Part shown: positions 31,401 to 44,479 of the stretch, one piece after another
Numbering within the stretch: position 1 is the stretch's first letter
Layout: every line of letters begins with the position of its first letter
Assembly: GCA_015680685.1 (NCBI GenBank)
Contig: MNCI01027123.1
Location: 500,306-564,305, forward strand
DNA length: 64,000 nt
DNA from: Gnetum montanum
Taxonomy: Eukaryota > Streptophyta > Gnetopsida > Gnetales > Gnetaceae
Direction: 5' to 3'
Notes under the pieces: model-generated
The model's database searches: none
What the model saw: the letters and a program-made list of their open reading frames with translations, nothing else
What the model was told of the DNA's origin: nothing
Program-made: the position numbers and the translations under genes

Positions 31401-33994
31401 AAAACTATGTCTACATAATGGCTACTCAAGCAAAAGACACCTAGTGGCTTGAAATAAGAATAAAAAACTATTTAAATGATGCATTAAAACATCCAATCTG
31501 CTTATAAGTTCTAGTCCTAAGAAAATGAACCAAACATTAAACTTAAAAAATGACATCTTGCACTTTGACTATACATCAGTAGAAGATGTTAAACAAGAAG
31601 ACCTAAGAACTAAAATAGAGAATCAAAAAGGAGACATATCTAGACTTTCTAAAAGAAAATTAGCTTCTAGTCTAGCTGAATATATGTCTTGAAATGATCA
31701 AAGCCTAACTATCATCCATGTTAAATATGCTAACAAGTGAAACCTTAAATCACTAAAGATGACAAATGAAAAACTTATAGTCTATAACCAAGGAAATGTG
31801 TGGTCCATATTTCAAATACTTTCCCATGAGTTTAGTAATGGAGGAGATGTCCTATCTTGAATTAAGAACTAATAAGTGCATTTTCATTTTTTGTTTTACA
31901 ATTTTTTATTATTTTTCTATTTCTTTAAAATTTTTCAATTCTTAATATGTTTTTCATTTATTGATAATTTTTCTTTTCTTTATAATTTTCTCTTTTCTTA
32001 AGTTATTTTCTTTATGTCTTATGGATATCTACTATGTTTTTGTTCATAACAATATTGCTAGTCATGATGCAAAAGTCAATGCCATGTGTTGGATCTTTTT
32101 CTTATGCTATCAAGTTAATTAGGTAAAGAATTGTGTAATGTAGTGAGACCACATCATCCATCCCTCTAGTTTTTCTAAATAAAAGATCATTATCATGAAA
32201 GCAATATGGTTCTTCTCACATGAAACTAAAATTAACTAATGATCATTATGCCTTAAGAAAATGAAAAAGATCAAGTAGCAATGGAAAAGGATGCAACCTC
32301 AAGGGGATTTATTAGATTCTCTTCTTGACTTCCTTCTAAAGGTTTATGACTCCTCGTAGAATGTATCATTACTCCTACTATCAACCATAAAGGAAGTATA
32401 TCCTTGTAAGATGTGGTTCCCAAAAAAATAAATGACAATTCAAAGCACATCTCTTTGATGAATTCTTGGGATATAAGCATTAGTTATGAGGCTAAAAAGA
32501 CATCTTATGTATGCCTAAAGGCACCCCTCTAACTAAGGTCCAAAATTCTTCCTTAATAATCTCTAAAACTACTTCCTTCTTCTCTTTTCTTCTCTTTTTA
32601 GAATCATGCTCATTCTCTATGATTGTTGTGAACCCATGATGATAGGCAAGAAGAGACACATCCATGCAAGGTTATTGTTAATGGTATGGAATTGATTTAA
32701 AACTTGGACAAATGGGTATGATGATCATCTTAATCACAATTGACACAAGAACCTATTACGAACATGGTTAGATACGTCATGTCCCAATCTCTGCAATCCC
32801 CTCTCATTCCATTATTATCTCACAATTACATGCAATTACAAGCCTAATGGTTTTGTATAGTATAGTGAAAGATCCTAACCAAGATACTTGTGTGTTATTT
32901 GAAATAAAGACATGATCTACTTTCAACTTCTAAGGTGCCCATGAACATCTATAGAAGTGATTATGCAAAAGCATTATGGTCCAAGCTAACTTTCAAGAGG
33001 ACCCACTTGCATGACTTTTATTAATCATGGCTCTAAACCAACATCACATACTCAAAGATATCATGGATAACTTCTCTAACTTTATGCATGATTTCGAGAC
33101 TACTAATCAATTTATCCTTTTATATTAAACTATCCTCCAAATTCAATATATCTTAGTTATCATGTGAACTAGACCTTTGGTTTTCATTTTTGAAAACTTG
33201 TGAAGTTTTGGAGTTAAGCTCATTTGTTGTGGGGGCCTAAGAATATAATTTTTAAACTTTTTAAACTTTTTCTAGCACCCCATTTTCAAACATTATAGTA
33301 ACTAATGTAAAAATAATTAAAATATTCAAAATGACTTAAATAACTTGATGATTTTAGTTACCTTAGAACTTGGGGAACATTATTATAAAATCACCTTAAG
33401 ATTAAATGATAAATTTTTTTTTAATTTTGAGCAAACTAAGGATTCAACAAGGGTTAATCATTAAGGAAAAATTATCAAAACTAATGTTGATCCTTTTGTG
33501 ATTTCAGATGATGCTAAACAAAATACCTAAGATTTAAGCTCTTTTGCAAGGAAACAAAAAGAGGTTAAGAGGACAATAAAGGACAATATGCTCATGGAAA
33601 AATAACATATACAATGATAAAAGCTTAAACATCACATGATTGTTGAACCCTTGTGATGAAGAGAAGAATTTTCAGTCCATCCTTCAAAAATATTCTACAT
33701 AAAAAGAGAACCACCAATGTAACAATCAACGTTGAAAAGTATACCACTGCTAATAACAATAAGAAGATTTATCTTTAGTGGATTTTTGAAGACTAATAAA
33801 ATTTCATAAACTTTACTATTTGTCCCATATTTTTTTCATTTTTTAATGCATCCACTCAAATAAAATTTTATAATGTGACACTCTAGTTTTATTATGGTAG
33901 CTAATATAGTTTTGATCACCTCACAATTTTTCTAATGGAACTTCATCCATTTATATATAACTCAAGGACAAGATTTTAGTCAATTGTGAGGGTA
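31401..33994 (+). other. Spacer of D with hairpin, AG-ATG junction and purine tract
   Basis: The end-of-pol marker (atggaggagatg, near 31838) is followed by AG-TGAGACCA (32140-32165), the hairpin at 32410-32452, GTGGGGGCC near 33229, then GATTTCAG-ATGATG (33498-33510) at the ORF2 start. ORF2 stops within about ten codons and the rest is deleted. CAATTGTGAGGGTA (33981-33994) is the purine tract. Confidence 0.6.
32410..32452 (+). promoter_or_regulatory. Conserved hairpin in spacer, element D
   Basis: GATGTGGTTCCC, an A-rich loop, then ATTCAAAGCACATC. The outer stem GATGTG/CACATC replaces GGTGTG/CACACC of the other copies by a paired change. The inner stem is weak. Confidence 0.55.
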
Positions 33995-34195
33995 TGATGA
34001 AACTTGACAAGTTAGGTAGCTAAGTCATGGGGATATGATGAAGCATCATCTTTTCAAGTGTATTAGTCAACTAAGATATCGTAGATGCTATATCGCAAAT
34101 GCTACATCGTAGATACTACATCGCATCTGTGTTATAGCATTCTCATCAGCACATCTTAGTTGGCTACTACATCTCATCTATTATATCATAGATGC
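33995..34195 (+). repeat. 3' LTR of D, first part
   Basis: TGATGAAACTTGACAAG opens an LTR of the E/G subfamily. U3 has gatatcgtagatgctatatcg-type palindromic repeats. It is broken at gatgc by C and resumes with gatgt at 47624. Confidence 0.72.
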
Positions 34196-35068
34196 TAATG
34201 AGCAGCAAGGTACCCCTTATGGCCAACCATATAAATCACAAAGTGTTCATGCGCGATCTGGTCGAATTCTGTGGACTTTATCGTTTTCAGTGCACTAGTC
34301 CTCTAGGAAGAAAATCTTGCCTTAAGGTTAATCGTTATCTTCCCAATTACACTTGTGATGTACACTAGTATGGTTAAGTGTAATTTAGGCATCTAATTTT
34401 TATCATTTTGTATTTTTATGATTTTGGTACTTGAAGACAAATAAAGTGGATGGACTAATGAATTTAATTTAACTAATTAACTAATGTCTAGCTAGTCCTA
34501 ACATAAGCATCTGGTCCCACTTTTCATACACATCCTGAACCCATGTATCTACTACTAGGTGACCAAGTGCTATGCTACTAGGTGTACCAAGCAATAACGC
34601 TACTGGATTACCAAGTGAATACATGTTACGCTTGAAGCTATCATAATTATGTGTTTAATCTATCTTACTTAATCACTTCATTAACTTAATAATTAAAAAC
34701 ATTTAATAAATAATTGAAAACATTAAGTGCATAAATAAAATATTTAATCTATCCAGAATGCTGCAAGGTTTATTAGAAAGCTTATCTTTATTGCCACACA
34801 CACTGTCGTGCTCAAGTACAACCATGCTCAAATAAAGATTTGTATACTCAATGACTCTTGCTGCGAGCACCTGAGAGAAAAATTCTAACTTCCAAATGGA
34901 AAAACTACAAGATCTTTGCTGCAACTACAATCTCTATTACCATAAATGCAACTAGTAGGTGCATACTTATAGCCAAAAATTGACACTGTGTTGACAGGGC
35001 CTTGTCGATGCATGATATGACGCATTAACTAGGCCTCATCAATGCAGCCAACCAAAAGCGACTCATCA
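34196..35068 (-). repeat. 3' LTR of element C
   Basis: On the plus strand taatgagcagc..gactcatca, the reverse of TGATGAGT..GCTCATTA. It shares U3 catcaatg-type repeats, the TATA region and the AATAAA region with 46722-47623. Confidence 0.92.
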
Positions 35069-35083
35069 TACCCCCACAACTAA
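35069..35083 (-). promoter_or_regulatory. Polypurine tract of element C
   Basis: On the minus strand ttagttgtgggggta immediately precedes the 3' LTR. It is the best-preserved tract in the window. Confidence 0.8.
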
Positions 35084-35316
35084 ATGAAAACTTGTCCTCG
35101 AGTTATTTTACAAAATTTTGGAAGGTATGGGATCATTGACTAACTTTTCTCAAACAAAATAAATTGACTGACTTGACAAAAAATTAAGTGCCCAAGTGTA
35201 CAAATCAACACATTACAAAAAATGATGGTGTTGAAGACACAAAATTAAACACCATGACACAACTCTTCAAAATAAAATATCATGGTCCTTGATGACATGA
35301 AGTGTGGTAAAGAAGA

Positions 35317-38174
35317 TCAGACAGTCCTAGGCAGTGGTGGCTCTTGAGGCTCCGAGGGACCTTCACTGACTTTAGGCACAGGCAACAATTGAGGTGGCTG
35401 CGGCTATCCTACTATTGTTGCAATTTAAAGAAGGAGGCAAAAAGCATCAAGCAATGCTTTCATTTTTTCCTCCTTGCTTCTGGGATCATGCACTGTCAAT
35501 GTAGCTTCACCAATGTGGGTTGGAACAAGCATACCCCAAGGACATAGGATTGCTAGAAACAGCTCCTTGGCATTGATGAACCAAGCAACAAACTATTTGT
35601 GTTTAATGTCGAATGCCTTGACTGTGTCCTTTAGCTCCTAGTAGTCATTCATCCATTTGGCTAGGATCTCAGTGATTGATTATTAATCTCTAAATCATGC
35701 TCTAAGAACTTCGAGTTCAACATTTGCAGTCTCAAGCTTCTACTTGATGTCTTTTTTTTGCTTGAACTCAGCATCATATAATAGATACGAGCTAGCCACT
35801 TGCTTCTCCAACTCTGACAACCACCATCTAGTAGTCAATATTGCCAGCTTTACATATCAGAGATTGGCCAACTCCATATATTCTGTCATTTCTTCGATTT
35901 GCAACTCCTTTAAGCATATCTCTACTTTGTTGTAGGTGTCAATCCCATCAACAATGGGTTGCCACATTTTTCTTTCCTATTGGAGTTGTCGGAGGGCTTC
36001 ATTCATTTTTACCTTTACAATTTGAGTGTGTTTTTCATTAACTTATTTTTGTCGGCAAACTTTGTCTCTGTAGTGATTCTTCACTTTTTCAAATTTGAGG
36101 GCCTCATTCTTCTAGGCTATGATCTCAATGGTAAACTTCTGATGCAAAGCATGCACTTCCTCCATTGATAAATTTTTATTTTCTGCAACCAATCTCCTTA
36201 ATTTTATGTTCACCCTAGTAAGCTACTCCTACTGTTAATGAATGAATTCTTGCATTTAGTCCTTCTGAGCATCAACATTACACAGGCGATAATTCTATGT
36301 AGTCAGGGTCTTGTTCTCTTGGTGCATCTATATCAAGTCCTTCTAAATTGAATACATTTTTGCTTTAGCTATGGACTAGTTGAAGATGGCTATAACTACC
36401 TCCTCCTCAACCTTCTGGGATCATTTTTGAAGCTATTTGAAAGCTTCGTCTCTTGTTATTGTTGGACTGAGAATTATAGGATTTGCAAGTCAGGCACATA
36501 GTCTGGTAACCTCTGTGGCCAAGTGTTGATTTCATTCTTGGGTTGTTTCAAGTTTCCCCTTCAAAATAATGTATTTTCCCCTTACATTCAACAACTCTAA
36601 CTAGGTTGTAATGATGTCCTCCAAAAAATTAAATATATTTAGAATTAGTTGCTTAGTTTCCACCAGTTGTTCCAGTAATTCTTCATGTTGGGCTATATTT
36701 AACTTTTTGCTGACCATGCCTATGAACATTTTCATATCTTGAAGTGCAGATACATCTGTTACATACATCACAAGTGCATTCAATGCTTTAGTGATATGAT
36801 CAACAACTAATTTAGCTGCTATTTCCTACCCTTGGTGTTGCATCACCAAGACAGTTACCCTTCCACCTTCCTCCAAACACACTGAGAAGGTGGTGACATT
36901 CTACAGATTTCTAGGAATAGATGGTGTTGAGATAAGGACACCATCACCTCCCGAGCATTAGGATCTGACCTCACAGGTAACTATGTTCATTGGGAAAAAA
37001 ACATTAGACCACCCCTCTCCATTTGACTAACTATTCAAGCTACCTCATTAAGGTGAGTCATCACTAGTTGGTATACAAATAGATCTATCCCACTCATTCC
37101 TACACATTGCTCTTGTTCTCTCAAGATCTATTCTTGGGTTTTGCACAGATGCTCAATGGCTATGTAGGCCTCTGACATTATTTCTTAAGTACGTGGTGAT
37201 GGTGGCTACTCCTCATCTTGAGTCATTGCTGGCATTTTATCTTTCATAATCTTTGACCATGAGGCCAAAGGAGCATGCTTGATGGTATCGTTGGAGTAGC
37301 GCACGATGCCTACCCTTTTACAAAGTTTCCAAATGAGTAATGGAAAGGGCAAGGTTTTCCTTCCATGTTCATTTTCCTTAAAGCACTTCTTGATCTCTAA
37401 GTAGATTAGTTGTGGAAGCTTGATGGGAAATATCCCACTTAGAGCAGTGCATGCTCAAGTAGAAAAAGTAGTTACCTTACTTGGCCTCACCCTTGGATTG
37501 AGGTGATAAGCCATAATTTTGAAATAAATTCACTCCATCAGTGTGAGTGTGTCATACTCCTTACGAGCAACCCTATAGCATTGTTGGGTCAACTCCCTCT
37601 TGGCCTCAAGATCACCCTTCATGGATAGTTTCACTAGCTATGTCCTAGTTTCAGGCAACCCAAGTGTTTGTACAATAACTTCTACTAAGTATGACACTGG
37701 AATGTCCTTGATTTTTACAACGAACCCTAGTCTTTTATTACTCTAGAAGAGACATGTCTCTCCCATGTACCATTCCCCATTGGATGTGTTTATTGGCCAC
37801 ATGAGAGAGGTTTGCAATTGAGTCTTGACATCCACTAAAGCTTTCTCAAGGAATGGCCCAAAGTTGATCTCTTGAAGAACTAATCATTGGGTCTCTTGGG
37901 ACTTGATGATGTCTAGGTAGGCTTGAGTCAAAGTGACCTCAAGCCTTGGCATAGGTCCAAGCCCTTCTCCTCATTATGATTGTTTAATAGGCACTTCTTC
38001 TTCTGGAATCTGTCAAAAAAATTCCACTTCGAGCTCCTCACAAAGAGGTCTTGTTGCATGCATTGCTTCTAGTGGTTCTTAGGCCTGTTTTTGTTGGCCT
38101 CTTCCAACTCTAGGCAACTTCTCCTATGGTTGAGAGGGTTCCCCTTCCTATGAGCACTTTTGTTTTGGTGCCAT
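35317..38174 (-). pseudogene. ORF2 of element C (about 950 codons)
   Basis: Starts at ATGGCACC, directly after TGATTATAG (acceptor-like), and ends at a TGA (35317-35319) after a Pro-rich tail (SEGPSEPQEPPLP). Length 2858 nt, one base off a multiple of three, so at least one indel. The N-terminal part matches the conserved region seen in A and F; the C-terminal half is Gln/Glu/Lys-rich with probable coiled coil (for example 36601-36783). Stops are frequent. No membrane segment is visible, so it does not look like an envelope protein. Confidence 0.68.
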
Positions 38175-38469
38175 CTATAATCATAATAAGATCATGGGTT
38201 AGCAATCATTATGTAACTTAAAGCAATTGGGATACCTTTATCTCTTTAGGATAGTTACACTTGGCTAAGTTGTGATTATGGCTAATTTAATTACTCTAAT
38301 TATCATTTTTACTTATCTATTATTATTAATAAATCATTATAGAGGTTGTTAGAAGGGTTAACTATCAAAAAAATTAATGTTTATATGTTATTAAGGTTAC
38401 TAACCCCTTGGGGGAGTTAGAAAAATTTTTAAAATTTTTCATCAGAAACCTTAAGGTTTGTGGCGCTCC

Positions 38470-38470
<1 letters not shown>

Positions 38471-38512
<42 letters not shown>
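38471..38512. repeat. 42-base C homopolymer
   Basis: Reads as a G run on the element's sense strand, followed by an N at 38516. F has 10 C at the corresponding place (53618-53627), while A, B and D have short G clusters, so a short run is ancestral. The exact length here is unreliable. Confidence 0.85.
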
Positions 38513-39517
38513 AGCNAGGTTGAAGAACAGAGTGATTTGGACAAATGGTTGGGAAGTTATGAGCCCTAGAAGGTTTTGGGCTTTGAAAAATTGCAAAAAC
38601 TCCCTGTGTTATGAGCAAATGACAAAAAATTTCTAAATGCTTAGCGGTATATTAGGATGTAAGCACTGCGTTGATGGGGCCTTGTCAATGTGGTTGGTTA
38701 TGTTAACAAGGCCTCATCAATGCAGCTATTGGCCACTATTGACAATCATTGACTTTGGTCAAACTTGCAAAATACAAGGAATTTTTGAATGAAATTGGGA
38801 TCAAATAAAAGCTCAAAAGACCAAGAATAGTATGCAAACATGAGAAGAGGTGTTGAAGCTCATAAATTTAGAAAAATGGAGAAAATTTTCTTTGGGAGAT
38901 GAATGAAATAAAAGGTTAAGGAGCACTGTGTGAAATACTTAATGGAATATGCAAAAGACAGGATTTTGGCAATGTCAAAAGGTAAGAAACCTTAACTAAC
39001 TAAACCAAGAGCTATGCAAGTGGATCCTCCCCATAGTAGGCTCATGCCATTGTTTCCCTTGCATAACCTCAACTAAGGAGTCCATGGATCCCACAATCGA
39101 TTTAATGGCATGACAAGTTAAGGACCAACTAGGAAGAATCTACTTAAGAATTGCAACACATCAAACCAAGACATAGAGCATAACATAGAACATGGTAGTG
39201 AGGTGAGTTATGGCAGCATAGATGGATAATAGAAAAGGTGGAATGGAGTTCCAAATTGAGGTCCTAAGAAGTCTCTTGTAGAATTTGTGTTTAAAATGAC
39301 CTGAGAAGATCCATCCTCAGTCCAAACCAAAGCTAGCCACTTTTAATGACTTTGCATTGCCACTCTAAGACTAATCCATCCACATGAGACATGAGAGTGC
39401 TTCTACAAAACAACCACCATTCCACAAAGAGAAGTAGGAAATAAGAGAGAGGACCCTAGTTAGAGGGGATCTTAAAGCATAGGTGCATGTCATTTGAGTC
39501 CCATAACTAGTGCTTAG

Positions 39518-39588
39518 GGTGTGCTTTGAATTCCAATTGTTTTTTTTTTTTCTTTTTTTTTCTTTTTTTTTGAAATGGGAACCACACC
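39518..39588 (-). promoter_or_regulatory. Spacer hairpin 2 of element C
   Basis: Minus-strand arms GGTGTGGTTCCCATTT and AATTGGAATTCAAAGCACACC around an A-rich loop. The outer GGTGTG/CACACC stem is perfect; the inner stem has one or two mismatches. Confidence 0.6.
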
Positions 39589-39614
39589 ATGCAAGGACTT
39601 ATTTGTGTCTAAGA

Positions 39615-39697
39615 GGTATGCTTTGAATTCCCATCATTGTTGTTTTTTTTTTCTTTTTCTTTTTCTTTTTTTTAAATTTTTGGATGGGAACCACACC
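39615..39697 (-). promoter_or_regulatory. Spacer hairpin 1 of element C
   Basis: Minus-strand arms GGTGTGGTTCCCAT and ATGGGAATTCAAAGCATACC with an A-rich loop. The inner stem GTTCCCAT/ATGGGAAT is complete apart from one G-U. It lies in tandem with the hairpin at 39518-39588. Confidence 0.65.
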
Positions 39698-40436
39698 ATG
39701 CAAATACTTATTTGACTTCCTATTAGTGGCTAGAATGGAACAGTAAGAAGTCTGTGAAAAACACTCAGGCACTCAAGCGAGTAGAAGAGTACAAAGAGTA
39801 TTGAGTTCCCTTGAAGTCACATCCTTTACAAACCTTAAAATCCTTCCTAATTCCGGAACTACCAAGGTCATCCATTGATTAAAAGTTTCTTTAATGAAAG
39901 GGACCTCAAATTCCCATAACAACAAAAACCATAGAGTTCATTGGATGGGTGGATGACATGGACTCACTATTTGTTCCATGAAAAATAAACCATGTCAAAG
40001 TCATCACACGTCAGAATTCAAAAATAGAAACTAAACATCAACAATCACAACATTGAGCACAAACCATCATTAGTAAGCAGCAAAAGCAACATTGGTCCTA
40101 TGACAATAAAGCAATTTTATTAGCAAAAATAAGAAAATATCACACTTGGACAAAACAAAACTAAACAAAGTAAAATATATAATAAAGTGTAAAATAATTA
40201 AGAAAGGTTCAAGGATACTAACAATTCTATAAAATCAAAAAAAATTGAAAATCAAAAATCTGTAAAGATAAACAATTTGTAAAAATAAAAAATGTGAAAA
40301 ACAAAAAGTATAAAAAACTAAGAAGCCATATTAATGGTTAGTATGGATGGCCATCTCCCCCATGATTGAGTTGGAAGGATGAGATTTGAAAAATAGAATG
40401 TGATTGTCCATCTGTTGAGGTGGTAGTTGCACTGGC

Positions 40437-41560
40437 CTACCTTGGTTCAAAGAAAAGCTTTACTTGTTGGATGTTGACCAACTGCTTTTTATATGGGCTT
40501 TCAGGCTTGTAAATCAACATGGCCCCAGAGGAAAAGGTTTGATCAATTATATAAGGTTCCTCCCACAATGTTTGAATTTTTTCCTTTTGCGGTACATGTG
40601 TAGGGTTCCAATAAAGAACCTTATCTCTTGGTTGAAGTTTTACTCTCCTAATTTTGAGGTCATGGTGTTGCTTGTTGAATGCCTTGTTCACCTCATTCAA
40701 GAATAGGGCCACTAATCAATTTTCCTCTAGCACATTTAGGGTGATTAATCTCTCTCTTTGTGCTAGACATAGGTTAAGATTTAGATCATAGGCTATTGAG
40801 AGTGTATGAAAGTCAGACTTGATTGGGAGCATTAGAAGTTTCCCATACACTAACTTATAGGGAGAATAGCCAATAAGAAGTTTCCATGTTGAAAAATAAG
40901 CCCAAAGGACATCATTAAGTTTTGTACTCCAATCCTTCCTATATTTGCCAATGGTCTGCATTAGTATTTGTGTGATCTCCTGGTTGGTTACCTCTACTTG
41001 ACCGTTGACTTGGGGGTGATAATGTGTTGTTACTTTATGTTCAACCCCCAAGTGCTGCACTAATTTTCTAAAAATAGCACCTGTGAAATGAGTTCCATTG
41101 TCAAAAATTAGTGAATGTAGTATCCCAAAACTATTTATAATAATTTTTTTGTATAAATTTAGCAGTAGTGGATGATGTACAATCAATAACAGCTATTTCT
41201 TCTACCCATTTTGGGTAGTAGTCAACTACTAGTATAATATACACCTTTCCATTGGACATGGGTGTGATGGGACCCATAAAGTCAACACCCCATATGTCGA
41301 AAGGTTCTAGTGGTTGAATCCACTATTGAGGATCTTCCATGCAAGCAGTCATCCCCCCATATAATTGACAATGTTCACAAGATTTAATGAACTAGTGGGC
41401 ATCCCTAAAGATTGTAGGCCAATAGTATCCTGCCATCAGGTTTTTTATGGCCATTTGTCTCCCTACATAGTGGCCTCCACAAGGTCCTTCATGAGCATCC
41501 TAGAGAATGTGCAATTGATCTTCATCAAGGACACACCAATGAATTAGGCCATTGGCACAC
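40437..41560 (-). pseudogene. Integrase and pol C-terminus of element C
   Basis: Zinc finger HEGPCGGHYVGRQ (about 41480) and CEHCQ (about 41370) intact; core acids at VDFMGP (about 41290), FDNGTHF (about 41095) and NGQVEVTNQEI (about 41000) all present. A frameshift near 41190 separates the first Asp from the rest. The last 92 codons (40437-40712) are open, contain GAMLIYKPESP and end at TAG. Stops also lie near 40716 and upstream. It resembles OTA integrases without a chromodomain. Confidence 0.9.
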
Positions 41561-41639
41561 ACCTTGTAGAGGTGTCTGTTGATTTCCAAGAGATATTTGA
41601 CCTAATAAAGAAATTTTTGCTTCTTTCTGAAATCCAAGT

Positions 41640-43030
41640 CTTATGGCATCTCTTAAGTGAGAAGATAGGTGAGGATGCCATTGTACCATGTTGCTTTTGT
41701 AGGAGTTTGTTCACTTATTGCTTCTGTAAAGAGAAGTTCATCTGAAAAATAATTAGAGAGTGAGCTCTCCTCCTCTTTATTATCCCATCTTAAGCAAGAG
41801 AGGTGGTCAACAACCATATTCTCGGTCCCTTTTTGATCTACCATCATGAGATTGAATTTCTACAAGATCACAAGCCACCGTACGACATGAGGGCTCATCA
41901 TTGGCTTGTTCATGAGGAAGTGGATTGCACTATGATCTGTGTGCACAAATACTTTGTAACCAAGCAAATAGTACCTAAACATTTCAAGAGCATACATCAC
42001 TGCCATTAACTCCTTTTTCATGGTGGTGCAATTTAACTGTGCTCCCAAAATGCTTCATCTCATGTAGTGAATATAATGTGGATGTTTCTTATCATCCATA
42101 TGCATGAGCACTACTCCCAAGGCATAGTTAGATGCAATCTTCATGATATGGAAGGGTCTAGACTAGTCTGGTGCTCGTAGGATTGGTATTTCTACAAGTT
42201 TCTCTTTTAACTGTTGGAATGCATGTTCACATTTCTTAGTCTAAATGAAAGGTGCATCTTTCTTTGTAAGCTCTACCCATAGTTTTACAATCTCAAAGAA
42301 ATTCTCTATGAATTGCCAGTAGTAGCCAATGTGTCCAAGAAATGATCAAACATCTTTAATGATCTTTGGTTGACGTGTTATTTCTTGGATGACCCTTATC
42401 TTTTCTAGGTCTACCTCAATTCCTTTTTGCAAAATTCGGTGCCCTAGCATAATGCTTTCTTGGACCATGAGATAGCTCTTTTGCTAGTTGAGCCACAAGT
42501 TTGTTTCAACACATCTCTTTAATACTTGCTCAAGGTGGTCCAAGGCTTGCTCAAATATAGCTCCATAGGTTGAAAAGTCATCCATGAAGACTTCTATACC
42601 ACTACCAATCTACTATTGGAAGATACTAAGGATCAATTATTGAAATGTTGTAGGGGCATTGCATAGACAAAATGGAATCTTACAATATGCAAAAGTCCCC
42701 CAAGAACTTGTGACTATTTTCTTGGCATGATTGTCTAGCACAATTTCGATTTGGTTATAGCCACTATAACCATCCAAGAAGCCATAATAAAAATGCCCAA
42801 ATATGGTGTCCCATACTTGATCCACAAATGGTAAGGGAAAATGGTTTTTAAATGTTGCCATATTCAACAACCTAAAATCAATGCAAACCCACCATTTTCC
42901 ATCCTTCTTTGGCATAATCACGAGTGGGCTAACCCACTCACTATTTGCAATGGAATAGATGAACCCCACCTTGAGGAGTTATTCGATTTCCTCTTTAACA
43001 ATCTGCTTCAATTTGGGATTTAGCCACTTC
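41640..43030 (-). pseudogene. Reverse transcriptase-RNase H of element C
   Basis: RT blocks SEWVSPLVIMPKKDGKWW, CIDFRLLN, YGFLDGYSGYNQI and FMDDFSTYG (about 42575), with both catalytic Asp present. RNase H blocks: MKIASNYALG (about 42140; family D-A-S now I-A-S), TMKKELMAVMYALEMF (about 42010) and HTDHSAIH (about 41930). Open pieces are 42637-42969 and 41860-42048. Stops include the shared LN*QKS TAG. It is the least damaged RT in the window. Confidence 0.92.
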
Positions 43031-43559
43031 TATGACTGCCTTCTAGGCTTCATGGCTAGGTCAATGTACATGCGATGTTGGCATATCCTTGAATTGATTC
43101 TAGTCAACTCAGGATATAACCAAGCAAAGGTTGTTGGCCATTTGTTAACTACCTTCGACAACTTTTCTTTTTATTCAAGAGCAAGTTTGGCATTAATTAT
43201 GACCAGTTTACCATTATTCAAAAATGCATATTCCATGTTAGCAGATAAATTTTTTAACTCTAGAGGCTCCTACTTGAAGTTATCAAGGATTTCCAACTCT
43301 CCCCAATGGGTATCATCATCTTCATCCGAGAGTTGGGAATGGACTTGTTTAATTTTATCCATGCCTTCAACATAAGCATATGTTAAGCTCTCAGTTGGTT
43401 CCATGCATAATGTGCTACTATCTGAGTTAGCTATCAACCATTGGATGCACTCCTATTTTGTGGCTGCTGCATACAGACACCTTTGAATATTAATTTATTA
43501 TGCATACTAATTGCATAATTTAATGTATGTACTCTTGATGGACTAAATCTTTTGCACGC

Positions 43560-44010
43560 AATTGCACCTGTTATTGCTATACACGATGCATGGAATACAC
43601 TTCTTCTCAATCTTTCCTAGTTCAGTTTCCTTGGATATTTCTAAAGATAGGTCCCTTATACCCATACATGCATCGATCGTGCTTAACCAAGCTCTTCCCA
43701 TAATGATGGGGAAGTCACTTTTGCAGTTGTCCACCTTGAACACTAGAAAATCAAAAGGATAGGACCATCCACAAACTGTGGTTACAATGTCCTCTACTAA
43801 TCCTAGAGTGACAGTAATTGATTGATTTGCTAATTCTAGACGATTGTTGCTCTTCTTAAGAGGTGGTAGGTTCTAGGCCTTGTACATGTCATGGGAGATA
43901 AGATTAACTCTAGAACCAAAGTCAAGAAGAGCTTTTCATGGCTCATGTCTAGTGATTTGTAGATAAATGAGTGGACTCCCTGGGTTAGATCTTTTTGTGG
44001 AAAGATTACC
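43560..44010 (-). pseudogene. Aspartic protease region of element C
   Basis: The active site reads LLDFGSRVN (codons at 43912-43923): catalytic Asp kept, the Ser of D-S-G changed to Phe. DFPIIMGRAWLSTIDACMGI (43600-43700) marks the C-terminal part. The stop before KALLDF lies where the other copies have Cys. RT follows after the usual linker. Confidence 0.82.
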
Positions 44011-44479
44011 AGCCTTGATCCAGTTATAAATATCATGAGTTAGCATCATAGTGTAGATCCAAGGTGGCACTTGGTTTGAAGGGCTCTTGAAGATGTTTGA
44101 TGCATAGGATTAGGATGTTAGAGATGCAGGATGATCAACCAGACTAGATTGTGAGGGTTGGAAAGGACTGCTAGGTTAGAAGAAAGGTCTTTTCCTAGAT
44201 TGATTGTTTAGACAACTCAGTTGGAAAGCCGTTTGTGAGTGTACAACCCTCGTAGCATTTCATTGTTATGGCTGTGAAGGAATCTCACCCTACATGGATG
44301 GAGCAGGAGGTAATTGGGTTGAAGCTAGAGATGCGTGTGCTAATGGATGCAGAGTGTAATATGGATATGGATATGGGTTTTTCCCTCAAGTAGATGGTGA
44401 ATGTGTTCAGTGGTACTCTGGAGGATAATAGTGATGCTTAAAAGAGGTATGACTTGTAGAACTTCTTGGAGAGATAGGT

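Larger units (their letters stand above)
29736..34195 (+). mobile_element. Truncated OTA element D (left part, to C insertion)
   Basis: Keeps the Gag core and tail, the end of the protease region, the spacer, the first codons of ORF2, the purine tract and the start of a 3' LTR of the TGATGAAA subfamily. PR core, RT, RNase H and IN are absent. C splits the 3' LTR, which continues at 47624-47800. D's coding part is more AT-rich than A or F. Confidence 0.75.
38175..40436 (-). other. Non-coding spacer of C
   Basis: Between pol and ORF2. Minus-strand order: end-of-pol block (about 40350-40370, catgggggagatggcc), AG-TGAGTCCA (39942-39969), two hairpins (39697-39615 and 39588-39518), ATGCAAGGG/CTATGGGGAGGATCC (about 39107-39020), then a G run (38471-38512) and the AG before ORF2 (38175-38176). 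No ORF is conserved here. Confidence 0.68.
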
